This document shows, one piece after another, positions 16,032 through 25,242 of a stretch of 64,000 bases of DNA. The first letter of the stretch is position 1. The number at the start of each line of letters is the position of its first letter. The stretch is from Palsa-504 sp963808615. Its GTDB lineage: Bacteria > Actinomycetota > Actinomycetes > Streptosporangiales > Streptosporangiaceae. The translations under genes and the position numbers were made by a program. The notes under the pieces are model-generated. The model saw only the letters and a list, made by a program, of their open reading frames with translations. It made no database searches and was not told where the DNA came from. Where the stretch lies: the NCBI GenBank assembly GCA_963808615.1, contig CAWEGV010000007.1, positions 12,708 through 76,707 of the forward strand. Direction: 5' to 3'.

Positions 16032-18767
16032 TCAGAACTGGCTCTGCAGGTCCGTGGTGCGATCGAAATGGCGGGTAAGCAGCTCGTCGAACTCCTCGGC
16101 GCGCAGCGGATGCGAGAAATAGAAGCCCTGCGCCACCGGGCAGCCGAGCGTTCTCAGCCGGGCAAGCTGGTCCTTGGTCTCTACCCCCTCTGCCACGGTC
16201 GATATACCCATGGCGTTAGCCAGGTCGATGACAGCCCGGACGATCGCCGAGTCCACCGGGCTCTCGGCGATGCCCTGCACGAAGGAACGGTCCACCTTCA
16301 CTTCCTGCACCGGGAACTGCTTCAGGTACGCGAGCGAAGAATGCCCGGTGCCGAAATCGTCGATGGCCAGCCGCACGCCCAGCCGGTCGAGTTTCCTCAT
16401 CACTTCGCGAGCGCCGGACAGGTCCTCCATGACCACGTTCTCGGTAATCTCGAATATGAGCAGCTCCGAGGGCAGGCCCGCGGCATCGAGGGCCGCCGCG
16501 GCCTGGGACGACAGCCCGCTCTCCTGGAACTGGCGCGGTGAGAGATTGACGCTGATCGGCAAGTCGACATCCAGCCGATCCCTGATCGAACGCACCTGCC
16601 GGCACGCCGCGTCGAGAACGTAACGGCCCAGCGGCAGTATCAGCCCGGTCTCTTCTGCCATCGGGATGAATCTCGTGGGGCTCATCAGGCCATTTACGGG
16701 GTGGCGCCAGCGCACCAGCGCCTCCGCGCCCACGATGCGCTCTTCGTCAAGGGAAAAGAATGGCTGGTAGTAAACCTCGAGCTCACCTTGTTCAAGCCCC
16801 TTGCGCAGGTCGGCCTCGATCCGGACGCGCTCGGAGGAGCGGCTGCCCATGGCCGCCTGGTCGAACACCCGGTAGATACCGCCGCCGCCCCTGGCCTTGG
16901 CGTCATACATCGCCACGTCCGCGTCGCGGATGATGTCATCGGCGCTCTTGCCCGGCTCGGACAGGGCGATGCCGACCGATACGCTGGCCACCACCTCATA
17001 GCCGGCGTGCAGCACTATGGGCCGCTCGAGGGCGGCACAGATGCGCCGGGCCGCGGCCACCGCCATGTCCACCCCGGCCACGTCCTCCAGCAGGGCCACG
17101 AACTCGTCGCCGCCGAAGCGAGCCAGCAGGTCATTACTGCGCACCACGCTCTTCATGCGGGCCCCGATCGCCACCAGGAACTCGTCGCCGGTGATATGAC
17201 CGAGGCTGTCGTTGATGCTCTTGAACCGATCCACGTCGACAAAGATCAGGGCGTGGGTCTTGCGGTCCAGGGGGGACCGCTGGAGCGCGTGATCGAGGCG
17301 CTCCACCAGCAGCCGGCGGTTGGCCAGGCCGGTGAGGCTGTCATAAAACGCGTGGTGGTGAAGTTCGTCCTCGAAGGCTTTGCGTTCAGTGATGTCGCGG
17401 AAGGCGATCACGGCGCCGGACGGCTTGCCGTCGCTCATCACCGCGGCGGCCGTGTACGCGACCGGGATCGTGGCGCCGCCCTTGCCGCGGAACCGGGCAT
17501 CGTCCTCGCGGATGGTATGGCCCGTGCGCATGGCCTCGGTGGCCGGGACGAGCAGGAACTCGGGTGCCGCCAGGGTGCTGTCGCTCATCGGGTTGTCGAT
17601 CGTGACGTTGAACGACGGCAGCTCGATCATGTCGGCCGCGGCCCGGTTGACGAAGCTCAGCTTCCCGTCCGCGCCCACGGCGCAGACACCTTCCCCGATG
17701 CTGAGCGTGATCGAGGAGAGCCGCTCACGCTCGAGGCGGACCTGGTGGTACAGCTCGGCGTTGCTGAGCGCCCCGCTGCCCACGGCGGCCAGGGCCCGCA
17801 GCAGGCCCCGGTCGGCATCGTCGAAGGGCTCGTCCCGGCGCCGGCCTGCCGCCGCCAGCCACATCTGGCGGTCGGCCACGATCATGGGCGCGGCCAGCTG
17901 GCCGGGCAGCGGCAGCTCGGACGTCAGGCTGGCTTCGGGACTGCGCAGCAGCCGCCGGACCGACGCCAGGATCGTGTCGAGCACGGCCTGGTGGCGCAGC
18001 CCCCGGTTCGCCTCCAGCGTGACTTCATACAGCCCCTTCATCCTGCTGTGGTCATGCAGCGCCGCGAACCGCGCGCTGATCAGCCTGCGCTGCACGATCA
18101 GCCCGGGAACCGCCAGCCCCAGCACCCACGGATGCGCTCCTATGGCCAGGGCCAGGAGAACCCCGACCAGCGCTCCCGCGCCGGCCAGCGTCGTCTGGAC
18201 CGGAAGATCATCGGTGAGCTCGCGCCAGGCCGTGCCCATCGAGATCACCACGGTGGCCACCAGCAGGGTGTTGACGACGTAGTACACACCGACGCCGAGC
18301 ACGACGCCAGCGACCTGACCAGCGGTAAGCGACGCCGACGGGACGGCGATGCCGCGGCTCACCGCTATGCCCAGGCCCGCGGCGATCAGGACCTGCCCGG
18401 TGTTGAAGGCCGACTTGACCAGCGGGCGCTGGCGGATGGCCTGGGACATCGCGGTCGCCAAGCCGAGCGTCCCCAGGGTTATCAGCGGCGGCACCAGGAG
18501 CGCCAGGATCACGAAGAAGCCCTCGTCCATATTGAAGGCCTCGGATTCGCCGTCCCGGTACACCAGGACCGGCCAGATCCAGCTGCCCAGGACCAGGGCG
18601 CCCATCGCCGCCGCGACGACCCACTGGCGCTCGTCCAGTCGCACCAGGCCTGGTTGCCGCCACAGCGCGATCAGCAGGGTAAGAACCCCGCCCGCTACCG
18701 AAGCCCAGACTACGGCTCCGGTAGCGCGCGGAATTCGCATAACGGACCGGGCAGGTCTCAGTTCCAT
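16032..18767 (-). CDS. Membrane-bound GGDEF-EAL protein (cyclic-di-GMP turnover) with GAF-like and PAS domains
   Basis: 911 aa. Residues 15-225 hold several membrane helices, followed by a GAF-like region (240-345) and a PAS domain (350-475). The GGDEF domain at about 480-640 keeps RFGGDEF near 550 with an upstream inhibitory RxxD site (RSND). The EAL domain at about 660-905 keeps EALVRW, FEITENV and DDFGTGHSSL. All key residues for both synthesis and hydrolysis of cyclic di-GMP are visible, so the protein may be bifunctional. The ATG lies inside the last codons of the upstream protease gene, which implies coupling. An alternative ATG is at 18740. Confidence 0.9.
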   Translation of the reverse strand: MELRPARSVMRIPRATGAVVWASVAGGVLTLLIALWRQPGLVRLDERQWVVAAAMGALVLGSWIWPVLVYRDGESEAFNMDEGFFVILALLVPPLITLGTLGLATAMSQAIRQRPLVKSAFNTGQVLIAAGLGIAVSRGIAVPSASLTAGQVAGVVLGVGVYYVVNTLLVATVVISMGTAWRELTDDLPVQTTLAGAGALVGVLLALAIGAHPWVLGLAVPGLIVQRRLISARFAALHDHSRMKGLYEVTLEANRGLRHQAVLDTILASVRRLLRSPEASLTSELPLPGQLAAPMIVADRQMWLAAAGRRRDEPFDDADRGLLRALAAVGSGALSNAELYHQVRLERERLSSITLSIGEGVCAVGADGKLSFVNRAAADMIELPSFNVTIDNPMSDSTLAAPEFLLVPATEAMRTGHTIREDDARFRGKGGATIPVAYTAAAVMSDGKPSGAVIAFRDITERKAFEDELHHHAFYDSLTGLANRRLLVERLDHALQRSPLDRKTHALIFVDVDRFKSINDSLGHITGDEFLVAIGARMKSVVRSNDLLARFGGDEFVALLEDVAGVDMAVAAARRICAALERPIVLHAGYEVVASVSVGIALSEPGKSADDIIRDADVAMYDAKARGGGGIYRVFDQAAMGSRSSERVRIEADLRKGLEQGELEVYYQPFFSLDEERIVGAEALVRWRHPVNGLMSPTRFIPMAEETGLILPLGRYVLDAACRQVRSIRDRLDVDLPISVNLSPRQFQESGLSSQAAAALDAAGLPSELLIFEITENVVMEDLSGAREVMRKLDRLGVRLAIDDFGTGHSSLAYLKQFPVQEVKVDRSFVQGIAESPVDSAIVRAVIDLANAMGISTVAEGVETKDQLARLRTLGCPVAQGFYFSHPLRAEEFDELLTRHFDRTTDLQSQF

Positions 18768-18975
18768 GCCGAACTGTTCCAGGCCAGGCCGTTCCAGGCC
18801 GACCCGTCCCAGGCCGAGCCGGCCCAGCCAGAATCGTTCCAGGCCCGGCCGGTCCAGTCCGCGCCGTTCCAGGATGCGCCGGCCCAGTCTCCCTCATTCC
18901 AGGCCCGGCCGGTCCAGGTGAAGCCGTTCCAGTCCGAGCCGTTCCACGCCAAGCCGCCCCACGTCGAACCGGACG
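18758..18975. repeat. Degenerate 15-bp repeats encoding Trp-rich tail
   Basis: About a dozen copies of a gttccaggccnggcc-like unit, read on the minus strand as W-N-x-x-x repeats. They form the 3' end of the protease gene and include the start of the next gene. Confidence 0.75.
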
Positions 18976-20425
18976 GACCAGGCGACGGCGAGATCCCCGA
19001 CCACAGGCTCGGGTTCCAGGTGTCGACCGGGCCGGTGGGTGACAGCGGGACCGTGATGCCGGGCAGGATCGGAGGCAGGCCGGCCGCCGACTGGCTCAAG
19101 TTCATCGGCCCCGCGGTCGCGGCGGCGTATGCGTTGAGGGCGCCGTGGCCGTCGACGAAGGGGTTACCGACCGGGCCAGGGTTGGTGGTGCCGAGCAGCC
19201 GTGCCTTGAGCTGGTTCGGGGACAGGCCCGGGTTGTCGGCCAGGACCAGCGCGGCCGCCCCGCTCGTGACGGCCGTGCTGAACGACGTGCCTGAGCCGAC
19301 GAAGTTGGCCGAGCCCACCCGCGCCGACGGGTTAGCGTCGTAGACCGTCGAGCCCGGCGCGGCCAGGCTGACGACGGACCGGCCGGAGGTGACCAGGTCG
19401 GGCTTGACCCAGCCGTCGGGTGAGGTGGGTCCCGCGCTGCTGAAGTCGGTCATCTCGTCGCCGGAAACCGACGGTGACGCCATGTCGTCCAGGGCACCCA
19501 CCGTGATGACCAGCGGGTCATCCCCCGGCGAAAGGATGGTGCCGTTGAACGGCCCGGCGTTGCCCGCGGAGGTCACGACCGCGATACCCGAACCCCAGAC
19601 CGCCTGCACGGCCTGGTCCAGCGGGTTGAGGGCGGTGGAGGTGGCGGGCTGGTACCCGAGGGACATGTTGAGGACCTTGATCCCGTAGCTGGCCCGGTGA
19701 TCGACCGCCCACTGCAGGCCGAGGATCAGCTTGACCAGGTCGGTCGTCCCGCTCGCCCCGGCCGCCTTGATCGACACCAGGTTGGCCCCGGGGGCTTCGC
19801 CCGAATACTGGCCTGACGATGAGGCCCCGTTGCCCGCGATCAGGCCCGCCACGAACGTGCCATGGCCATAGTCGTCCTGGAACGGGTTGTTCTCGCCGGT
19901 CAGGTCCACGCCGCCGACCAGCCGCCCGGAGAAGTCGGGCAGCTTGTCGATGCCGGTGTCCAGGACGGCCACGGTGACGCCGCTCCCGGTATCGCCGGCG
20001 GCCGCGAGCTGCGTGGCCCCGGTCTGCTGGAGGAACACGTCGGAAGGCGTGTGAGGTCCGGTGGACACCGGATTGGCCTGCACGTTCACCGAGGCATCAG
20101 GGGTCACGATGATGCCAGGGAGCGCCGCGAGCACCGGCTCCACAGCCGCGGGGATCACCGCCTCGAGGCCGTCGATGAGGTGGAACTGCGCCAGCACGGT
20201 GCCGCCCACTCCCAGCACCGCCGCGACCGGGCTCAGCGGCCCGGTCGCCGTGACGATGACGGTTTCGGTCGGGCTGGCGGACGCCGCAGGCACGCCGACC
20301 ATCGACGTGCCCGCCAGCGCAGCGACTACCGCTGCCCCCGCCGCGGCGATCCGGCGCTTCTTCTTCCGGCCGACGACCTTTGTCCGGCAGCCCGTGACTG
20401 CACCTAATGATCCAGCATGCGGCAT
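18758..20425 (-). CDS. Secreted subtilisin-like (S8) serine protease with Trp-rich C-terminal repeats
   Basis: 555 aa from the ATG at 20425, chosen for its gaggggg ribosome site and immediate signal sequence (KKKRRIAAAGAAVVAALAG, cleavage after ASA). The catalytic triad is Asp in VAVLDTGID (about 155), His in DDYGHGTFVAG (about 185) and Ser in GTSFSTAVTSGAAAL (about 380). After the protease domain, about 70 residues consist of degenerate W-N-G repeats such as SDWNGFTWTGRAWN. These repeats probably bind a wall or surface component. The stop codon overlaps the start region of the GGDEF-EAL gene by 10 bases. Confidence 0.9.
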   Translation of the reverse strand: MPHAGSLGAVTGCRTKVVGRKKKRRIAAAGAAVVAALAGTSMVGVPAASASPTETVIVTATGPLSPVAAVLGVGGTVLAQFHLIDGLEAVIPAAVEPVLAALPGIIVTPDASVNVQANPVSTGPHTPSDVFLQQTGATQLAAAGDTGSGVTVAVLDTGIDKLPDFSGRLVGGVDLTGENNPFQDDYGHGTFVAGLIAGNGASSSGQYSGEAPGANLVSIKAAGASGTTDLVKLILGLQWAVDHRASYGIKVLNMSLGYQPATSTALNPLDQAVQAVWGSGIAVVTSAGNAGPFNGTILSPGDDPLVITVGALDDMASPSVSGDEMTDFSSAGPTSPDGWVKPDLVTSGRSVVSLAAPGSTVYDANPSARVGSANFVGSGTSFSTAVTSGAAALVLADNPGLSPNQLKARLLGTTNPGPVGNPFVDGHGALNAYAAATAGPMNLSQSAAGLPPILPGITVPLSPTGPVDTWNPSLWSGISPSPGPSGSTWGGLAWNGSDWNGFTWTGRAWNEGDWAGASWNGADWTGRAWNDSGWAGSAWDGSAWNGLAWNSSAWN

Positions 20426-20500
20426 CAGGAAGCCCCCCTCAATTTGCTCGGTCCCGCGACGCGGCCAGGTTCGGGAGAAAGCAGGACATACAGTAAGTTT

Positions 20501-20573
20501 CGCTGTGCTAGCACAGCGTAACCACCCTCCCGGGGAGAGATTATCTTCATTTGAGATTTGCTGTATGCAAATC
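20501..20573. promoter_or_regulatory. Two inverted repeats upstream of the S8 protease gene
   Basis: cgctgtgctagcacagcg (20501-20518) is a perfect 18-bp palindrome. gatttgc-N5-gcaaatc (20555-20573) is a second perfect inverted repeat. Both lie 75-150 bp before the ATG at 20425, and an AT-rich gataat sits between them on the minus strand. They are candidate operators. Confidence 0.5.
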
Positions 20574-20748
20574 GCAGAATGCGGCACAGATGCACCGGAG
20601 CCGCAGCGTGCCCGGCCCCCCGCCGACCCGAGGTGAACCAGCCCCGGTGATATAGAGAACACCAGGCAGAGAACGCCTGGTAGGGCACATCAGGCGGGCG
20701 CGCGGAGTGAAGGAGGCCGATGGCTGTGGCTGCGCGGGAGAAACTCGC

Positions 20749-21942
20749 ATGAGCTTGCCGCTGGACGGCATCACCGTCGTGACGGTCGAGCAGGCCGTGG
20801 CCGCCCCGCTGGCCACCAGGAACCTGGCGGACCTCGGCGCGCGGGTGATCAAGGTGGAGCGGGTCGACGGGGGTGATTTCGCCCGCGGCTACGACCACGT
20901 GGTGCACGGCACCGGCGCGCATTTCACCTGGCTCAACCGGGGCAAGGAGTCGGTCGCGGTCGACCTGAAGACGGCCGAGGGATGCGCGGTCGTCCAGCGC
21001 CTGGCGGCGCGGGCGGACGTGTTCGTGCAGAACCTCGCGCCCGGGGCGGCCGAGCGGCTGGGCCTGGGGGCCAGCCAGCTGCGCTCGGCCCGGCCCGAGC
21101 TGGTCGTGGCCGGCCTGTCCGGGTTCGGGCTCGGCGGCCCGATGGAGCAGCGCAAGGCCTACGACATGCTCATCCAGGCCGAAGCTGGGCTGATCGCGAT
21201 CACGGGGACGCCCGAGACCCCGGTCAAGACGGGCATCCCCACGGCGGACATCGCATCGGGCATGTACTGCTCGCAGGCGATCCTGGCCGCGCTGCTGCGC
21301 CGGTGGCGCACCGGGGAGGGTGCCACCATCGAGGTGTCCATGCTCGAGGCCACCGTCGAGTGGATGGGGTACGCGCTCTACACCCAGATGCATACCGGCC
21401 GCCAGCCGGCCAGGATGGGACTGAGCCACAGCGCGATCGCGCCCTACGACGCGTACCCCACCCGCGACGGCCAGATCCTGATCGGCGTGCAGAACGACAG
21501 CGGCTGGCGCACGCTGGTCACCGAGGTGCTGGGCGTGCCTGAGGCGGCCGTCGACCCCCGGTTCGTGACCAACGTCGACCGGGTGCGGCACCGGGCCGAG
21601 TGCGACGCGTTCGTCGCGGCGCAGACGGCTCATTGGTCCACCGCGGAACTGGACGCCCGGCTGGCCGCGGCCGGCATCCCCGCCGCGCAGGTCAACCAGC
21701 TCGACCAGGTGGTGCAGCACCCGCAGCTGCGGGCGCGGGACCGGTGGCGGACGATCGGGACCGAGCACGCGCCCGCCGAGGCGCTGCTGCCCCCGGCGAC
21801 GTTCAGCGATGCCGAGCCGCGGATGGGTGACGTCCCGGCGCTCGGCCAGCACACCCGCGCGCTGCTGCTGGAGTCGGGCCTGGACGACGCCGCCGCCGAC
21901 GACGCCATCCGGCGGGGCGTCGCGCGGCAGGCGTCTACTTGA
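20749..21942 (+). CDS. Class III CoA transferase (CaiB/BaiF family)
   Basis: 397 aa from the ATG at 20749 (gggag 8 bases upstream); an upstream GTG at 20707 is less likely. Family marks are LDGITVVTVEQAVAAPLATR, LADLGARVIKVERVDGGDFA, the LKTAEG loop, and the catalytic Asp in RKAYDMLIQAEAGLIAITG (about residue 140). The enzyme moves CoA between a donor thioester and a carboxylic acid. The substrate cannot be told; the VKTGIPTADIASGMY stretch resembles succinyl-CoA-dependent members. It is tail-to-tail with the cyclase-family gene (8-bp overlap). Confidence 0.87.
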   Translation: MSLPLDGITVVTVEQAVAAPLATRNLADLGARVIKVERVDGGDFARGYDHVVHGTGAHFTWLNRGKESVAVDLKTAEGCAVVQRLAARADVFVQNLAPGAAERLGLGASQLRSARPELVVAGLSGFGLGGPMEQRKAYDMLIQAEAGLIAITGTPETPVKTGIPTADIASGMYCSQAILAALLRRWRTGEGATIEVSMLEATVEWMGYALYTQMHTGRQPARMGLSHSAIAPYDAYPTRDGQILIGVQNDSGWRTLVTEVLGVPEAAVDPRFVTNVDRVRHRAECDAFVAAQTAHWSTAELDARLAAAGIPAAQVNQLDQVVQHPQLRARDRWRTIGTEHAPAEALLPPATFSDAEPRMGDVPALGQHTRALLLESGLDDAAADDAIRRGVARQAST

Positions 21943-22915
21943 GGGCCAGTGCGTTGGCCGGGGATCCGATACCGCCGGGCGCGTGCATCGGGGCGCTGGT
22001 CAGCAGCGCCTCGTACACTCCGTCTTCGGCGCAGTCGGCGGCCAGGTCCTCGGTCCACCACAGCTCGCCCAGCGCCATGCCGAACTGCCCGATCAGCATC
22101 CGGTGCAGGAACCCGGTGGGGGTCGACCGGTCCGGCGGGAACGCCTCAACCGCGTAGGTGTCGCTGACCACGGCGCAGACGTGCGCGTCCCACAGGTACC
22201 GGCACATGTCCTCGCCGTGGGCCAGGCCGGGCGTGGTGTTCTCGTTCCGGATCCGGAGCCGGCGGTCAGGGGCCTGGTCGAGGTACCAGCGGGCGAAGCC
22301 GGTGTGCAGGATGAGTATGTCGCCCGGACAGAAGTCGAGGGCGGCGCGGGCGCGGGCTCGCTCCAGGTCGGCCACGTCGAAGGCGAACGACGTGCCCGGG
22401 TCATAGGCCCGGCCGTCGTCCGCGGCCGTCCGGTACAGATCGAGCAGGACGGCCCGTCCGGCGATACCGCGGCGGGACCAGTGCTCGATGGTGTTCCGCT
22501 GGCCCGCCGCCACCTCGGCCGCGGTGGTGCCGTTGTAGAACTGGTCCGGGGCGTAGCCGATGTGCCCGAGCGAATCCCACTGGCTCGAGGCCTGGGGGTA
22601 GAAGTTGTCGTAGACGTCGTCGAAGGCGATGCTGCCCTCGGTGTGCAGCACCTGGTGCCGGGGAACGCCGCGATGGCCGGCGATGGCGGGGTCGAACGCG
22701 CCGACCGGGGCGTTTAGCGGGAAGACCGCTCCCTTCCTGACCAGCGCGGCAGCCGCGACCACGCGCTCGGGGGTGATCAGGTTGACCAGGCCGGCCTGGT
22801 CATCGGATCCGAACATCCCCCACCCGGTCCGGCCGCCCAGCGGCGCCGGGGGCAGGTCGTCATAATCCGGCAACCCGTCCTGGTCATGGCGGCCCGGGTT
22901 CTGGTGAACAACCAC
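21935..22915 (-). CDS. Cyclase-family protein (kynurenine-formamidase-like metal hydrolase fold)
   Basis: 326 aa, the long form of the family. The metal-binding region reads SSQWDSLGHIGYAPDQFYNG (about residues 109-128), the variant of the HxGTHxDxPxH motif found in the larger actinobacterial and fungal members. NLITPERVVAAAALVRKG and DTYAVEAFPP are also typical. It probably hydrolyses or dehydrates a small acid or amide. The neighbouring CoA transferase suggests a ring- or diketone-degradation step. Confidence 0.82.
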   Translation of the reverse strand: MVVHQNPGRHDQDGLPDYDDLPPAPLGGRTGWGMFGSDDQAGLVNLITPERVVAAAALVRKGAVFPLNAPVGAFDPAIAGHRGVPRHQVLHTEGSIAFDDVYDNFYPQASSQWDSLGHIGYAPDQFYNGTTAAEVAAGQRNTIEHWSRRGIAGRAVLLDLYRTAADDGRAYDPGTSFAFDVADLERARARAALDFCPGDILILHTGFARWYLDQAPDRRLRIRNENTTPGLAHGEDMCRYLWDAHVCAVVSDTYAVEAFPPDRSTPTGFLHRMLIGQFGMALGELWWTEDLAADCAEDGVYEALLTSAPMHAPGGIGSPANALALK

Positions 22916-22991
22916 CGATTCCCCTTCCTGTTCCTGCGCGCCGTAGGGCAGAGTTTACGGCGCTGAAATACGGGTCAAGTACCGTGCCAGC

Positions 22992-23483
22992 GTGCTGGCT
23001 GACGAGCGGATTGACCAGGATGACCCGCGCCAGCCCGAGGTGCGGGCGCTGCTGGAACGGCATCTGGAGTTCGCGGTCGGGCAGACGCCGGCGGAGCACA
23101 GCTTCGCGCTCGATGCCGATGGGCTGCTCGATCCGGCGATCACCTTCTTCAGCTACCGGGTGGCCGGCAGCGTGCTGGGCATCGGCGCGCTCAAGCGGCT
23201 CGGCCCGGACCAGGCGGAGATCAAGTCGATGCACACCGCCGAAGCCGCGCGCGGCCGCGGGGTGGCCCGGGCCATGCTGGCCCACCTGCTCACCGTGGCC
23301 CGGGCCCGCGGCTTCCGCCGGGTGAACCTGGAGACCGGCACCACCGCCGCCTTCGCCGCAGCCCGGACGCTGTACTGCAGCGCAGGCTTCGTGCCGTGCG
23401 GGCCGTTCGGCGGCTACCAGCCGAGCGACGATAACACCTTCATGACCCTGGAACTCGACGCGCTCCAGGAAAAAGGCAGCTAA
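22992..23483 (+). CDS. GNAT-family N-acetyltransferase
   Basis: 163 aa from GTG. The acetyl-CoA pyrophosphate loop is ARGRGVARAMLAHLL (motif A), preceded by the beta strand AEIKSMHTAEA and followed by VNLETGTTAAFAAARTLYCS, with GFVPCGPFGGYQPSDDN near the end. This pattern matches single-domain PhnO/YsnE-type acetyltransferases. The substrate is unknown. It is a single gene divergent from the cyclase-family gene. Confidence 0.85.
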   Translation: MLADERIDQDDPRQPEVRALLERHLEFAVGQTPAEHSFALDADGLLDPAITFFSYRVAGSVLGIGALKRLGPDQAEIKSMHTAEAARGRGVARAMLAHLLTVARARGFRRVNLETGTTAAFAAARTLYCSAGFVPCGPFGGYQPSDDNTFMTLELDALQEKGS

Positions 23484-23568
23484 GCTCCCGCGCTCCGCCG
23501 CCTGCGGCCCTCAGCCTCGGGGCTGCCCGTGCCCTAGAACTTCGCCAAGATGGTCATGTTAAGGATCG

Positions 23569-24483
23569 TCAGTGGCGCGGCAGAGGCGCGGTGAAGTAGT
23601 CGGCTTCGTCGAAGTCAGCGGCCAGGCCGGGGCGGACCGGTTCCCAGCCGAGGATCTTCCGGGTGGCCAGGGTGGTCACCGGGTTGTCCAGGCCGATCAG
23701 CGGGGCGAGGAAGCCGAAGTGCGATTCCAGCAGGCCGGCCGGGATGCTGGCCGCGGGCAGGCCCAGGTGATCGCCGATGCTCTGGGCGATCTCGCGCATC
23801 GGCAGGCCGTCATCCCCGGCCGCGTGCAGCCGGGTGCCGGCCGGCGCGTCTTCCAGGGCCAGCCGGTAGAGATGCGCGACGTCGAGGGTGTGCCCGGCGG
23901 GCCACCGGTTCGCCCCGTCCCCGGCGTAACCGGCCACGCCGGCCTGCCGCGCGATGCCGATCAGGACCCGGGCAAAGCCGTGCCGGTCCAGCATGCTGTG
24001 GGTGATGGGCGGGACGCGCACCACCGACGACCGGACGTCCCGCCCGGCGAAGCCGATCACGGCGTTCTCGGCGTCGATGCGGGGACCGGGAGCGCCCGGG
24101 TCATCCTCGGTAGCCGGCAGGCCCAGGTTCGCGACCGCCAGCGTGCCCGACGTCCCGACCAGCGGCTTGCCGGTCCCGGCCAGCGCGTCACCGAGCGCGT
24201 GCACGACGGCCAGGTCGGTGGCGACCGCCGCGGCGAACTCGCCGGAGCGCATCTGCTCATGGTTGAAGGCGAGGTGGATGATGCCGTCGGAGTCGGCAGC
24301 CGCCTGGCTGATCCCGTCCAGATCCTCCAGGCTCCCCCGGCGCACGGTCGCGCCGAGGGCGGTCACGGCCGCGGCGGCAGCATCCGACCGGGCCAGGCCG
24401 ATGACCTCGTGTCCGGCGGCGATGAGCTCGGGAACGATGGCCGAGCCCAGATGGCCGGACGCGCCGGTAACGAAAACACGCAT
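23569..24483 (-). CDS. NAD(P)-dependent SDR/epimerase-family oxidoreductase
   Basis: 304 aa with the atypical-SDR nucleotide motif VTGASGHLGSAI at residues 4-15 and the Rossmann continuation through LGATVRRGSLEDLDGI. The YxxxK motif is not obvious, as is common in atypical SDRs. FNHEQMRSGEFAAAVATDLA and GHTLDVAHLYRLALEDAPAG match SDR-a5-like members. It is divergent from the TetR gene across a short region with two twin operators, so TetR very likely controls it. Confidence 0.86.
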   Translation of the reverse strand: MRVFVTGASGHLGSAIVPELIAAGHEVIGLARSDAAAAAVTALGATVRRGSLEDLDGISQAAADSDGIIHLAFNHEQMRSGEFAAAVATDLAVVHALGDALAGTGKPLVGTSGTLAVANLGLPATEDDPGAPGPRIDAENAVIGFAGRDVRSSVVRVPPITHSMLDRHGFARVLIGIARQAGVAGYAGDGANRWPAGHTLDVAHLYRLALEDAPAGTRLHAAGDDGLPMREIAQSIGDHLGLPAASIPAGLLESHFGFLAPLIGLDNPVTTLATRKILGWEPVRPGLAADFDEADYFTAPLPRH

Positions 24484-24494
24484 GGCAACTCCTG

Positions 24495-24551
24495 AGTGAT
24501 GGGACTAAGTACCGTCACTCTAGCAAGTGATGCGACTTGGTGCCATCACTT
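24495..24551. promoter_or_regulatory. Twin palindromic operators between the SDR and TetR genes
   Basis: Site 1 (24495-24519) is agtgatgg-N9-ccgtcact. Site 2 (24525-24551) is aagtgatg-N11-catcactt, with perfect 8-bp arms. Both share AGTGATG half-sites and nearly the same length. They fill the 79-bp gap between the divergent starts, as expected for an autoregulating TetR repressor. Confidence 0.75.
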
Positions 24552-24562
24552 AGGATGTCACC

Positions 24563-25180
24563 ATGGCCCGGTGGGAACCGAACGCGCGGCAGCGCCTCGA
24601 GCGCGCCGCGCTCACGCTGTTCACCGAGCACGGTTACGACGCCACCACCGTGGCCGAGATCGCCGACCGCGCCGGGCTGACCAAGAGCACGTTCTTCCGG
24701 CACTTCGCGGATAAGCGCGAGGTGCTGTTCGGCGGGCAGGACCTGCTGACCGGGCTCTTCACCGAGGCCATCCGGGCCGCTCCGCCCTCGGCGACGACCG
24801 CCGACTGCCTGGCCGCGGCCCTGAACGCGGCCGCGGCCGCGTTCACCCCGGACCGCCACGATCTCGCCCCGCAACGACGAGCGGTGATCGCGGCCCACAG
24901 CGAACTGCAGGAACGCGAGCTGCTCAAGCGGGCCCGGCTCGCCTCGGTCATGGCCGACGCCCTGCGCGCACGCGGCGCCGACGAGACCACCGCCCGCCTG
25001 GCCGCCGAGATCGGCGCACTCGCCTTCAGCACCGCCTACGCGCGCTGGGCCGCGCCGGACAACCTGCAGCCCTTCACCGAGATCGCGCACGCGGCCCTGC
25101 GCGACCTGCAGGCCCGCGCCACAACCCTCGGCGCAGACTGCGGTCACGAGTTGCTGGCCCAGCCCGCTTCGCCGAAGTAG
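24563..25180 (+). CDS. TetR-family transcriptional regulator
   Basis: 205 aa. The HTH is complete: ERAALTLFTEHGYDATTVAE and IADRAGLTKSTFFRHFADKR. The ligand-binding half (residues 70-190) is all helical. A taggat -10 element lies six bases before the ATG, so the message is probably leaderless, and site 2 of the twin operator overlaps it. It is expected to repress itself and the divergent SDR gene until a small ligand binds. Confidence 0.92.
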   Translation: MARWEPNARQRLERAALTLFTEHGYDATTVAEIADRAGLTKSTFFRHFADKREVLFGGQDLLTGLFTEAIRAAPPSATTADCLAAALNAAAAAFTPDRHDLAPQRRAVIAAHSELQERELLKRARLASVMADALRARGADETTARLAAEIGALAFSTAYARWAAPDNLQPFTEIAHAALRDLQARATTLGADCGHELLAQPASPK

Positions 25181-25222
25181 CGGCAGGGAGCCGGCTACGG
25201 GCCAAGCGATTGAAGCAGCATA

Positions 25223-25242
25223 CTGGTGTATAATCTGGTGTA
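25223..25242 (+). promoter_or_regulatory. Promoter with direct repeats for the RHH/PIN module
   Basis: ctggtgta occurs twice, 12 bp apart (25223-25230 and 25235-25242). A perfect TATAAT (25229-25234) lies 7 bases before the ATG, which points to a leaderless transcript whose -10 box sits within the antitoxin-binding repeats. Confidence 0.65.
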
